DNA from: Clostridia bacterium
Lineage (GTDB): Bacteria > Bacillota > Clostridia > Christensenellales > Borkfalkiaceae
Direction: 5' to 3'
NCBI GenBank assembly: GCA_900770185.1
Contig: CAAGJM010000003.1
Coordinates: forward strand, 1 to 30,724
Length of the DNA stretch: 30,724 nucleotides
The notes under the pieces are model-generated. The model had not been told where the DNA came from and did no database searches. It was given only the letters and a program-made list of their open reading frames with translations. This document shows, piece after piece, positions 1-6,971 of the stretch; position 1 is the first letter of the stretch, and each line of letters begins with the position of its first letter. The position numbers and the translations under genes are program-made.

Positions 1-73
1 AAGACCAGCTATTAAAAGTCAAGCAAAAATACGCAGAAAAAATAAAAATTTTTTAGAGTAAAAAGCTCTACGA

Positions 74-100
74 CAAAAAGCCGTTTTGTAAGAAACGGCT
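74..100 (-). terminator. Intrinsic terminator of the IS110 transposase
   Basis: A perfect 8-bp stem (AGCCGTTT at 79-86 with AAACGGCT at 93-100) has a 6-nt loop. On the minus strand it is followed directly by a T run (the A run at 74-78). It lies 26 bp past the transposase stop codon, so it probably ends that transcript. Confidence 0.8.
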
Positions 101-125
101 GAATGATTAAGTGAATAAAAAGGGA

Positions 126-1310
126 TTAGTTTTTTAAGACCGGTGAATAAGGTTTTTTAGATTTCATGATCGCCCAGACGATAATACAGAGTTTTCTTGC
201 GACGGCGGTCGTAGCGCAGCGATGGGTTTTCCCTCTTGCCCGTAATTTGGAATAGTAATCATAAAGAGCCGGATCGCATTGTAAAGACATAAAAGCTGCC
301 ATCCATAAAGCTCTGCGTAAATACGGAGAGCCGCGTTTAGATATTTTGTTTTTCGAGGAATTAAACTCGCCCGATTGTTTTACAGAAGCGTCTAATCCGG
401 CATAGGCTACGAGTTTAGAGGAGTTTTCAAAACGATTAATGTCTCCGATTTCGCTGACAATAACACTTCCGAGCATCGGACCGATTCCGCTGATAGTGGT
501 AATAACTGCGTATTCGGACTGAGAAAGAAGTTTTTCCATTTCAGCGTCAACATCCGAAAGTTGGTTCTCCATGAACTCTATCTGAGCAAGCAGTTGTTTA
601 AGCTCGAAGGAGAACGCGTCAAGGGCATAAGAAATACCGATGGAAGATTGTGCGGCGGTTTTAATCAATTCGGCTTTTTCTCTTCCATTACGACCACGAC
701 TGACTTTGAGCAATAGATTAGTCAATTTAGTGGTGGAAATATCCATAAATTCGTCGGGTGTAGAAAATTGTTCGAGCAGTTGCTTACTGGTTTTACCGAA
801 AACGTCAGAAAAAACGCCGGTATATTCGGGGAAAACTTGATCGAGTATCGCAATGACTTTCTTCTTAAGACTGCCGCATATATCGCTGATAGACAAACGG
901 AAACGCGTCAGATTTTTGAGAGCAAGCATATTTTCATCGGGGATATAAGTTTCGGAATACCTGCCGAATCTTGTAAAATCCGCAATGAGAAGGCTGTCGA
1001 GATTGTCGTTTTTAACCTTACGAATGGTAATTTCCCGGAAAGCGGCAGTCTGGATTGGATTGAACACCTTAACGTCAAAACCGTTTTCGATAAGGAAGAA
1101 ATACAATGGATACCAGTAGTGTCCCGTGGATTCCAAACCGATAGTGCAATCGTTTTTTTCGATAGCGTTAGATTCGACAATGGATAGAAATTTCGTAAAA
1201 CCGTCTGAAGAGTTTTTGAAGTTGAACGGCTTTACGATGACGTTACCGGAAATATCCGTAACGGCAGCTTGGTGGGAACGTTTCGCAACGTCGATACCGA
1301 TAAAGAACAT
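126..1310 (-). CDS. IS110-family transposase (DEDD RuvC-like recombinase)
   Basis: This 394-residue protein has the two-domain layout of IS110 transposases. The N-terminal RuvC-like DEDD domain spans about residues 4-160, with candidate acidic residues D7 (GIDVAK), E60 (GLESTGH), D102 and D105. The C-terminal Transposase_20 domain spans about 270-390 and has the helix-hairpin-helix-like stretch TISGIGPMLGSVIVSEIGD and the family's catalytic serine in QSG (S313). The length is normal and the frame is intact, so it may be active. The start has a strong GGAGG seven bases upstream. In this family the protein works with a non-coding bridge RNA that selects donor and target. The long leader upstream of the start is where that RNA lies in the IS110 group. 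No terminal inverted repeats were seen, as expected for the group. The exact element ends could not be fixed. Confidence 0.93.
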   Translation of the reverse strand: MFFIGIDVAKRSHQAAVTDISGNVIVKPFNFKNSSDGFTKFLSIVESNAIEKNDCTIGLESTGHYWYPLYFFLIENGFDVKVFNPIQTAAFREITIRKVKNDNLDSLLIADFTRFGRYSETYIPDENMLALKNLTRFRLSISDICGSLKKKVIAILDQVFPEYTGVFSDVFGKTSKQLLEQFSTPDEFMDISTTKLTNLLLKVSRGRNGREKAELIKTAAQSSIGISYALDAFSFELKQLLAQIEFMENQLSDVDAEMEKLLSQSEYAVITTISGIGPMLGSVIVSEIGDINRFENSSKLVAYAGLDASVKQSGEFNSSKNKISKRGSPYLRRALWMAAFMSLQCDPALYDYYSKLRARGKTHRCATTAVARKLCIIVWAIMKSKKPYSPVLKN

Positions 1311-1500
1311 AAAATACCTCCGAGGTAAAGAATAGGTGAACAGAGAATCCTCTAAGACTACGCCGGTACAGACTGGTTAGGAAAAGGGACAAAGAACTGT
1401 CATCCAGCTTATTCGCACAATCACGTAGAGAAAGAGGCGTAACTCTTCGCTGGAAGATCTAAAGTCTTAAGCAGGATAGCTACGACCTCTATTCACATGA
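1311..1500 (-). ncRNA. Candidate IS110 bridge RNA / transposase leader
   Basis: About 190 nt of non-coding DNA precede the transposase on the minus strand. In the IS110 group the bridge RNA is made from this position. Read on the minus strand, the first stem pairs AGAGG-T-CGTA with TACGCCTCT, with one bulged T. It encloses a large internal region holding a small CTTC/GAAG hairpin. Further stems include GACA/TGTC and AGAG/CTCT. A TATAAT box lies just upstream (minus strand, 1508 to 1503), placing a start near 1497. The location is strong evidence. The guide loops could not be assigned because the element ends and target are unknown. Confidence 0.55.
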
Positions 1501-1502
1501 AA

Positions 1503-1508
1503 ATTATA
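1503..1508 (-). promoter_or_regulatory. -10 box for the bridge RNA/transposase transcript
   Basis: A perfect TATAAT on the minus strand sits 5-10 bases upstream of the predicted leader RNA. The -35 region is poor (TTTTCC at 17-bp spacing), so this is a partial promoter call. Confidence 0.45.
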
Positions 1509-1510
1509 AC

Positions 1511-1723
1511 ACAAACATTTAATAAGGAAAATTGATATGAAATATTTATGTTGCAATTCAACTATATTTTACCAGCAGGATAAGGTTTTTGCAATCTATT
1601 TCAAAAACGATACGCTGAACAAGTCGGAAACCGACTTTTCGTAAAGTACAACATTTGCTCGTATCCACAAGAAGAAATTGCCCTACTCTTACTAAAATTA
1701 TAGGCGGACTAACAAAAAAGCAC
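1511..1723. other. Gap between the IS110 leader and the integrative module
   Basis: No convincing gene is present. The IS110 left end probably lies here. A 35-codon ORF from ATG 1537 to stop 1644 on the plus strand has an AAGG about 10 bases upstream but no recognisable product. A small hairpin (AAGTCGG/CCGACTT, 1621-1637) overlaps its end and is followed by a few T. A second short open frame follows without a start codon. This may be remnant coding DNA, but the support is weak. Confidence 0.35.
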
Positions 1724-1752
1724 TTGACTTACGCACACAAAGCGTGTAGAAT
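1724..1752 (+). promoter_or_regulatory. Promoter of the ribbon-helix-helix gene
   Basis: TTGACT (1724-1729) and TAGAAT (1747-1752) are separated by 17 bp. It lies 48 bp upstream of the start codon at 1800. Confidence 0.8.
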
Positions 1753-1779
1753 ATAATCGTCGTATAGATACGATTATAT
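1751..1779. promoter_or_regulatory. Palindromic operator overlapping the -10 box
   Basis: A perfect 10-bp inverted repeat (ATATAATCGT at 1751-1760, ACGATTATAT at 1770-1779) has a 9-bp spacer. It begins in the -10 box and covers the expected transcription start. A dimeric repressor bound here would block the promoter. The adjacent ribbon-helix-helix-like protein is the obvious candidate. Confidence 0.65.
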
Positions 1780-1799
1780 ATTCACGGAGGAATGAAAAG

Positions 1800-2090
1800 A
1801 TGGCAAAGTCAAGAAAGGAAAAAGATAAAAGATACGAAGAAAGGCACAAGGAAGAACGCAAAGCCAAAAACATTATATGGGGAACGAGCGTTCCGAGAAA
1901 GACGGCGGAAGAAATAAACGAATTTCTAAAAAAGCACGGCTATACGAAAGTAGAACTTATACAAGCTGGCTACGAAGAACTGTTAGCCCGACACGATACC
2001 GCCTTTGCAAAATTAAAGGACGGCTACGACGACTTTTTCGAGAGCGAACTTACGAAATTCGCAGAAGAAAGAAACAAAAACAAAACATAA
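1800..2090 (+). CDS. Small ribbon-helix-helix-like DNA-binding protein
   Basis: This 96-residue protein starts at ATG with GGAGG nine bases upstream. The first 25 residues are very rich in K, R and E. Residues about 26-63 (beginning NIIWGTSVPRKTAEEINEFL) have the shape of a MetJ/Arc ribbon-helix-helix fold: a short strand, then two helices separated by a glycine turn (HGYT). The C-terminus is again charged. It is the first gene of the module that ends with the serine recombinase, and it lies directly behind a palindrome overlapping its own promoter, so autorepression is likely. It could also act in element maintenance or as an antitoxin, but no toxin partner was seen. The family call rests on pattern alone. 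Confidence 0.6.
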   Translation: MAKSRKEKDKRYEERHKEERKAKNIIWGTSVPRKTAEEINEFLKKHGYTKVELIQAGYEELLARHDTAFAKLKDGYDDFFESELTKFAEERNKNKT

Positions 2091-2121
2091 TCCGTAAGAC
2101 GAGATACTCTCGCCTTGCGGA
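2091..2121 (+). other. 13-bp stem-loop between the regulator and the next gene
   Basis: TCCGTAAG (2091-2098) pairs with CTTGCGGA (2114-2121), with one wobble, and CGAGA (2100-2104) pairs with TCTCG (2108-2112), with one internal mismatch. It starts directly after the stop codon of the upstream gene and has no T run. It is therefore not a standard terminator and may be a processing, stability or protein-binding element. Confidence 0.6.
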
Positions 2122-2149
2122 AATCTGAGATAAGGAGGATTTTGCGGTA

Positions 2150-2411
2150 ATGGTGAGAGAACATTACAGCCATCAGGAAAGAGAACATAGTATCCGCGCA
2201 ATAAGTATGAACGTTGAAGCGGATACAAGAAAACACCGTTGAGGTCAATCTGTCAACGGGGCACAAAGAAAAAGGCAGATTAAATCTGCCGAAAGAAAGA
2301 ATACAAACAAGCGCAAAAATTTTAGCCGACATTTTACTCGATTATGCGAGAAACGGCGGTAATATGGACGATTTAACGCCCGAGAGCGTTTTCGGCAGGA
2401 GGAAGCAATGA
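2150..2411 (+). pseudogene. Small module gene with a broken reading frame
   Basis: An ATG at 2150 has a perfect AAGGAGG 11 bases upstream but gives only 30 codons (MVREHYSHQEREHSIRAI...) before a TGA at 2240-2242. The next frame is open from just after a stop at 2208-2210 to TGA 2409-2411. It encodes a coherent charged protein with the stretch VEVNLSTGHKEKGRLNLP and a helical end, but its only plausible start is TTG 2214, which lacks a ribosome site. A +1 shift near the CGT-TGA at 2237-2242 would fuse the two into a protein of about 86 residues. The downstream end overlaps the recombinase start as ATGA, typical of translational coupling. No function is recognised. Two separate ORFs remain possible. 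Confidence 0.45.
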
Positions 2412-4014
2412 AAAAGCGAGTAGTTATATATGCAAGATTCAGTTCGCACAGTCAGACGGAACAGTCTATCGAAGGACAACTTCGGGAATGCTACGAGTAT
2501 GCCAAAAGACAAGACCTTCTCGTTGTAGCCGAATACATAGATCGTGCGCTCACGGGTACTACGGACAAACGCCCCGAATTTTTAAGAATGATTGAGGACA
2601 GTAAGAAAAAGACTTTCGACTATGTTCTTGTTTACCAACTTGATCGCTTTGCCCGTAACCGTTACGACAGCGCGAATTACAAAGCAAAGTTAAAGAAAAA
2701 CGGCGTGCGTGTTCTATCTGCAAAGGAAAACATAACGGAAGACGCAAGCGGAATTTTAATCGAGGGCGTGCTGGAAAGTATGGCGGAATATTATTCCGCC
2801 GAACTTTCGCAAAAGGTAAAACGCGGAATACGCGAAAGCTACGAAAAAGGTTACTTCATCGGCGGATACGGATTATTCGGCTATGACATCGTGGACAAAA
2901 AATGGACGATAAACAGTTACGAAGCGGATATTGTCAGAGATATTTTTACAAGATACAAAAACGGCGAAAAGGCGAAAGAAATTATTGCAAGGCTGAACGG
3001 ACAAGGTATTAAGACGAAAGCCGGTTCGTCGTTCAATATGAACAGTCTTGCAAGGATAATCCGCAACGAAAAATACATCGGGAAAGTAACTTCACACGGC
3101 ACGGTTTACACTAACGTCATACCACCTATCGTGGACGAAGAACTTTTTTATGAATGCAACGTCATTATGGACAAGCATAAACATAAACCGCGCGATAGCA
3201 AGAGCGAACAGCCGTATATTTTAAGCGGAAAATTGTTTTGCGGATTTTGCGGTAGTCTGATGACCGCCGAAACGGGAACAAGCCATACCGGTAAACTTCA
3301 TCACTATTACAAGTGCTTCGGAAGAAAACGCAACAAACACAGTTGTAAAAAGGCAAATTACAGACAGCAAGACCTTGAAGATCTGGTATTCGGCACGACG
3401 GTTAAATACGTTCTGCAACCCGACGTAATTCAAACCGTTGCCGAACAGGTTGTTTCAAAATTCAATTCGGAGATAACAAAGACCGCAACGCTTGAAAATC
3501 TCGAAAACGAGTTGAAAGCCAAAGAAAAAGCGATATACGCACTGCTTGCCGCCATAGAACAAGGCATAGTGACTAAATCCACCAAAGAACGACTGATTTC
3601 TCTCGAAACGCAAAAAGAGGAATTAGAGAGCAAAATTTTACTTGAAAAGGCTCGGCAGATAAAACCGCTCGAAGTGGACAAAGTAAAAGCGTTTTTAACC
3701 TATTTTGCCCGTAAAAAGTATGAAAACGGGCAAAAAAAAACGAGTTTTTCAACTCGTTCATAAACCGTGTTATTTTGTATGACGACAAAATTTTAATCTT
3801 TTACAACACCGACGATAATCACCCGACGGTAATTAAGAGGAAAGACACGGAAGAACTTATTTCGCACCTTAACGACATAGCGAGCAACGGCAAAACCGCA
3901 ACAAACGACTGCCCGAACGCAACGGGAAACAACAGCCCCATCGTACAAAAGGAAAACTCGCTTGAACCTCAAGGGTTCAAACGAGTTTCGCTTGGCGGAG
4001 AAGGCGGGATTTGA
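2408..4014 (+). pseudogene. Large serine recombinase, frame broken near its C-terminus
   Basis: The uninterrupted frame runs 2408-3763 (451 residues). The resolvase/invertase catalytic domain (about 1-150) has the catalytic serine S12 in YARFSS and the YQLDRFARN motif. The recombinase domain follows (about 155-265), then a zinc-ribbon (LFCGFCG and YKCFGRKRNKHSC) and a coiled coil (about 355-430). At a run of nine A (3732-3740) a -1 shift continues the protein into a frame open to 4014, restoring a typical C-terminus (FFNSFINRVILYDDKILIFY). The whole gene would then encode about 535 residues. The A run contains a slippery A-AAA-AAA and is followed by a 7-bp hairpin (3740-3757), so programmed slippage is possible, although a simple indel is also likely. 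The restored end lies inside the 3' end of a tRNA-Ser gene, as is common for tRNA-integrating elements. These enzymes catalyse site-specific integration and excision. Confidence 0.85.
3954..3988 (-). terminator. Terminator downstream of tRNA-Ser, supplied by the element
   Basis: A long hairpin pairs AAACTCG (3954-3960) with CGAGTTT (82-88) and TTGAACC (3962-3968) with GGTTCAA (3974-3980), with one mismatch between the two blocks and a 5-nt loop. It starts 4 bp past the tRNA 3' end and on the minus strand runs into a T-rich tract. It also lies within the extended recombinase frame, so it belongs to the integrated element rather than to the original tRNA locus. Confidence 0.7.
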
Positions 4015-4084
4015 ACCCGCGCTGCGATTATCTCACACTACTCCCTTAGCAGGGGAGCCCCTTGAGCCACTTGGGTACTTCTCC
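3993..4084 (-). tRNA. tRNA-Ser (anticodon GCU), probable attachment site
   Basis: The acceptor stem is GGAGAAG/CTTCTCC and the CCA end is encoded (3993-3995). The anticodon arm CTCCC-CTGCTAA-GGGAG gives anticodon GCU. There is a long class II variable arm and a T arm GCGGG-TTCAAAT-CCCGC. The length, 92 nt with CCA, is normal for serine. The plus-strand recombinase frame ends 22 bp inside its 3' end, which suggests this tRNA end is the integration site. Confidence 0.97.
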
Positions 4085-4326
4085 ACGGCTCAAACGTAAA
4101 TTGTAAGCCGGTTAAGCGAGCTAAGCGTTAAATCTTGCGCCAAAAAGCCGCGCTTTTTTCTACACTTTCGCAACCAGCCTAAACATAATAACACATAAAA
4201 ACGATAAAGTCAAAAGATTTTTCAAATTTTATCGGTTAAATATGTAGGATTACAATACATATTAGACAAAATCAATAAAAAAGATAGCGAAAAGATTTAC
4301 ATAGCGTCGGCATAGCGCGTTAAAGC
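4085..4326. other. Divergent intergenic region, left part
   Basis: No gene is seen. It holds the minus-strand tRNA-Ser promoter and its roughly 95-nt leader, which contains a small GC/A-T hairpin near 4142-4160. The rest is AT-rich sequence leading to the plus-strand promoter of the exporter operon. Confidence 0.6.
4185..4213 (-). promoter_or_regulatory. tRNA-Ser promoter
   Basis: On the minus strand, TTGACT (4213 to 4208) and TATTAT (4190 to 4185) are separated by 17 bp. This places a start near 4178 and a leader of about 95 nt before the tRNA. Confidence 0.75.
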
Positions 4327-4355
4327 TTGAAAAACAAAGATTTACGTGCTATAAT
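4327..4355 (+). promoter_or_regulatory. Promoter of the ABC exporter leader
   Basis: TTGAAA (4327-4332) and a perfect TATAAT (4350-4355) are separated by 17 bp. The start would be near 4362, about 105 nt before the leader ORF. Confidence 0.85.
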
Positions 4356-4466
4356 ATATTTAATGGTATCCTTATAGAAATATAGAAACGTCAAAAAACA
4401 AGATACAGAAGCAGAAAAACCAACAAATTATTTAAACCCAAAACTCTCGACGGGAGGTAACCGCCT

Positions 4467-4502
4467 ATGAAACACAATAAAATTACAAGCGCAGAGAAAT
4501 GA
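4467..4502 (+). CDS. 11-residue leader peptide MKHNKITSAEK
   Basis: A short ORF starts at ATG with a strong GGGAGG upstream (4452-4457). That ribosome site can itself be masked by a 5-bp hairpin (CTCTC 4444-4448 with GGGAG 4452-4456). The last third of the ORF forms the left arm of the following terminator. Promoter, short ORF, overlapping terminator and then transporter genes is the layout of translation-sensing attenuators, for example ahead of antibiotic-inducible resistance genes. The peptide itself is not recognised. Confidence 0.6.
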   Translation: MKHNKITSAEK

Positions 4503-4530
4503 CTTTTTCCTTGCGCTTTTTTGTTTTTTT
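4487..4530 (+). terminator. Attenuator-type terminator in the exporter leader
   Basis: AAGCGCA (4487-4493) pairs with TGCGCTT (4512-4518), and a T-rich tail runs to 4530. The left arm overlaps the end of the leader ORF, so a ribosome stalled or finishing there would change whether it folds. Confidence 0.75.
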
Positions 4531-4717
4531 CAAAGAAACTAACGGCGTGGAAACGAATTATAAACGAATTTTAAAAGAACAACAGACTTAATCCATAACG
4601 CATTGTAAAAATAAAACCGCGTGATTGATTATAAATAAGACGTTATAAAAACACAATGACATTGTTGAATCGATTTAGTCTGTAAGAAAAAAATTTTAAT
4701 CGGCGAGGACAGGAAAT
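4531..4717. other. Gap between attenuator and exporter gene
   Basis: About 190 bp of AT-rich DNA with no gene and no convincing second promoter. The exporter is therefore probably expressed by readthrough of the attenuator. Confidence 0.5.
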
Positions 4718-5608
4718 ATGATACTTGAATTAAAAAATATCGATAAGTCTTTTGGCGAGAAAGAAGTTCTCAAGGGCGTTTCTTTCGCGGCAGAGGGCGG
4801 CAAAGCCTTCGGGCTTCTGGGCAGAAACGGCGCGGGTAAAACGACTTCTATCCGTATTATTATGAACGTGTTTCCCGCAAACGGCGGAGAGGTGCTTCTG
4901 GACGGAAAGCCGATTGATTATAACAAAATCGGGCTTGGCTACCTTCCCGAAGAAAGAGGACTTTACCCGAAAAAGCCTGTTATTGACCAGCTTGCATATT
5001 TTGCGGAATTGAAAGGTATGAGCGCAAAAGAAGCGGTCAAAGCAGTTGATTATTGGCTTAACAGGCTCGGTATGACGGAGTACCGCAACAAACGGCTGGA
5101 TACCCTTTCAAAAGGAAACCAGCAGAAAATTCAGTTGATAACGGCACTTGCGCACAATCCGCACATTGTTATTCTTGACGAGCCTTTTTCGGGGCTTGAT
5201 CCCGTAAACGCAATGCTTTTAAAAGACGTGGTAAAGGAACAGATTTCGCAAGGGAAAATAGTTTTGTTTTCAAGCCACCAGATGGCGTACATAGAAGAAT
5301 TTTGCGACAGTATAGCAATTTTAAGCGCGGGCAGAGTTGCAATCAGCGGAGATTTGGTTGAAATAAAGAGGAGTTACGTGCGCGATAAGTTAGTGGTAAG
5401 CACAACAAACCCCGAACGGATAAAATCCGATTTGAGCAAGGCTTGCGCCGAACGTGAAGACGGCACGCTGATTATTCAACTTGCAAGCCCCGATGAAAAG
5501 CAATCTATGATGAAACGGCTTGTAGAAACCTATGATATCGACGAGGTAAAAGTGTTTGAGCCTTCCCTTAACGATATATTCGTAGAGTACGCAGGCGAGC
5601 AGGTGTAA
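4718..5608 (+). CDS. ABC-2 exporter ATP-binding subunit
   Basis: This 296-residue ATPase has a full nucleotide-binding set: Walker A GRNGAGKTT (35-43), Q-loop region YLPEERGLYP (75-84), signature LSKGNQQK (130-137), Walker B VILDEP (151-156) and switch histidine H187. About 75 residues after the ATPase core form the DUF4162-type C-terminal extension common in NatA-like and drug-export ATPases. It lies 12 bp upstream of its membrane partner and behind a leader-peptide attenuator. It should power ATP-dependent export at the membrane. The substrate cannot be read from the sequence. NatAB-type sodium export, drug export and antimicrobial peptide export are all possible, and the leader favours an inducible defence role. 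Confidence 0.93.
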   Translation: MILELKNIDKSFGEKEVLKGVSFAAEGGKAFGLLGRNGAGKTTSIRIIMNVFPANGGEVLLDGKPIDYNKIGLGYLPEERGLYPKKPVIDQLAYFAELKGMSAKEAVKAVDYWLNRLGMTEYRNKRLDTLSKGNQQKIQLITALAHNPHIVILDEPFSGLDPVNAMLLKDVVKEQISQGKIVLFSSHQMAYIEEFCDSIAILSAGRVAISGDLVEIKRSYVRDKLVVSTTNPERIKSDLSKACAEREDGTLIIQLASPDEKQSMMKRLVETYDIDEVKVFEPSLNDIFVEYAGEQV

Positions 5609-5620
5609 GGAGGCAAAGCG

Positions 5621-6865
5621 ATGAAACAGTTTGGGAAAATACTTAAATTCGAACTTAAAGGCTATCTTAAAAACAAAGTCTTTGTAGGCGTTACGGTATT
5701 GTTGGTAGCGGCAATCGCTATCGCTATGTTTATTCCGAATATTATATCGGCTTTTAAGTCCGGGACAAAACCGCCAAAAGATCTTCCCGTAATGCTTGTG
5801 TGTGCCGAAGACGAAACCCTTTCTAAAACCGTAAAAGAATATTTTACGCAAGCCTTTACGGGGTATAACGTAAAGATTGCGGACGGAACGCTTGACGATA
5901 TAAAATCGCAAATTACAAGCGGCAGCGTCGAGTGCGCTTTCGTTTTGAACAGTCCGTCGTCTTACACGTATTACGTAAACAATCTTAATATGAGGGATAC
6001 TAATCAGGCTGTTGCGAACACGGTGTTGCAAGAGGTTTACAGAGTGAACGCTATGATACAAAACGGACTATCCCCCGAACAGGCGAAAGATATTATGACG
6101 GTGGTTATCGAAGGCGACACGATGACGCTCGGCGTTGACCAGATAAAAAATTATTTCTATACCTACATAATGATACTTGCATTATATATGGTTATTATGC
6201 TTTACGGTCAACTTGTTGCGACAAACGTGGCAAGCGAAAAGAGTTCGCGCGCTATGGAAGTTCTGATTACGAGCGCAAAGCCTACAAATATGATGTTCGG
6301 AAAGGTTTTTGCGTCCTGTATCGCGGGTTTTACTCAACTTGTGCTTGTGTTCGGCTCGGCGCTGCTGTTCTATAATATCAATAAAGCGCAGCTAACGAAT
6401 CCGGTAATCGCTTCGATATTCGGTATGCCCGTAAACCTGTTTATTTATATGCTAGTGTTCTTTGTTCTCGGCTTTTTGATTTACGCTTTCCTTTACGGAG
6501 CAATCGGCTCAACCGCGTCAAAACTTGAAGATATAAGCACAATGGTGTTGCCTGTCACATTCTTTTTCATTATTGCTTTTATGGTTGTTTTGTTCTCTAT
6601 GATAGGCGGCAACGCTAACTCCGTCTTGATGAAAATATGCTCGTATATTCCGTTCACTTCGCCTATGGCGATGTTTACGAGAATTTGTATGAGTACGGTT
6701 GCCTGGTATGAAATTTTCATTTCCATTATAATCTTAATAGGCTCTACCGTCGGTATCGGCGTTTTGTCGGCTAAAATTTACCGCGTGGGAGTTCTCCTTT
6801 ACGGCACGCCGCCGAAGTTTACAAAAATTATAAAAGAGGTTTTTAAGAAACGACATATTGTTTAA
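5621..6865 (+). CDS. ABC-2 exporter permease (NatB-like)
   Basis: The 414-residue membrane protein has one N-terminal transmembrane helix (about residues 19-40), a large extracytoplasmic domain (about 45-180) and a C-terminal cluster of about six helices (about 180-395). This is the ABC2_membrane_3 layout. The motif NVASEKSSRAMEVLITSAKP in the cytoplasmic coupling segment is typical of the family. The start has AAGGAGG eight bases upstream. It lies 12 bp after the ATPase gene, so the two form one operon and one transporter. The next gene has its own promoter. Confidence 0.92.
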   Translation: MKQFGKILKFELKGYLKNKVFVGVTVLLVAAIAIAMFIPNIISAFKSGTKPPKDLPVMLVCAEDETLSKTVKEYFTQAFTGYNVKIADGTLDDIKSQITSGSVECAFVLNSPSSYTYYVNNLNMRDTNQAVANTVLQEVYRVNAMIQNGLSPEQAKDIMTVVIEGDTMTLGVDQIKNYFYTYIMILALYMVIMLYGQLVATNVASEKSSRAMEVLITSAKPTNMMFGKVFASCIAGFTQLVLVFGSALLFYNINKAQLTNPVIASIFGMPVNLFIYMLVFFVLGFLIYAFLYGAIGSTASKLEDISTMVLPVTFFFIIAFMVVLFSMIGGNANSVLMKICSYIPFTSPMAMFTRICMSTVAWYEIFISIIILIGSTVGIGVLSAKIYRVGVLLYGTPPKFTKIIKEVFKKRHIV

Positions 6866-6892
6866 TTCAAGTATCGTTTTTCTTAGCTTAAC

Positions 6893-6921
6893 TTGACTAA
6901 AATGAGTAAACGCACTATAAT
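6893..6921 (+). promoter_or_regulatory. comF promoter
   Basis: TTGACT (6893-6898) and TATAAT (6916-6921) are separated by 17 bp, about 50 bp before the chosen comF start. Confidence 0.85.
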
Positions 6922-6971
6922 TCCGATATAAACCCGCCGCATAAAACGCGGTGCGGGCGACGTGGGATAAA

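Noticed and set aside
768..1187. 139-codon plus-strand ORF inside the transposase
   Set aside because: It is antisense to the transposase and is explained by it.
3740..3757. Hairpin with A run as a minus-strand terminator
   Set aside because: The geometry fits a terminator on the minus strand, but no minus-strand gene reads into it (the tRNA-Ser terminator lies before it), so its relation to the recombinase frameshift is the better reading.
5390..6061. 223-codon minus-strand ORF over the ABC exporter genes
   Set aside because: It lies antisense to two well-supported genes and resembles no protein family.
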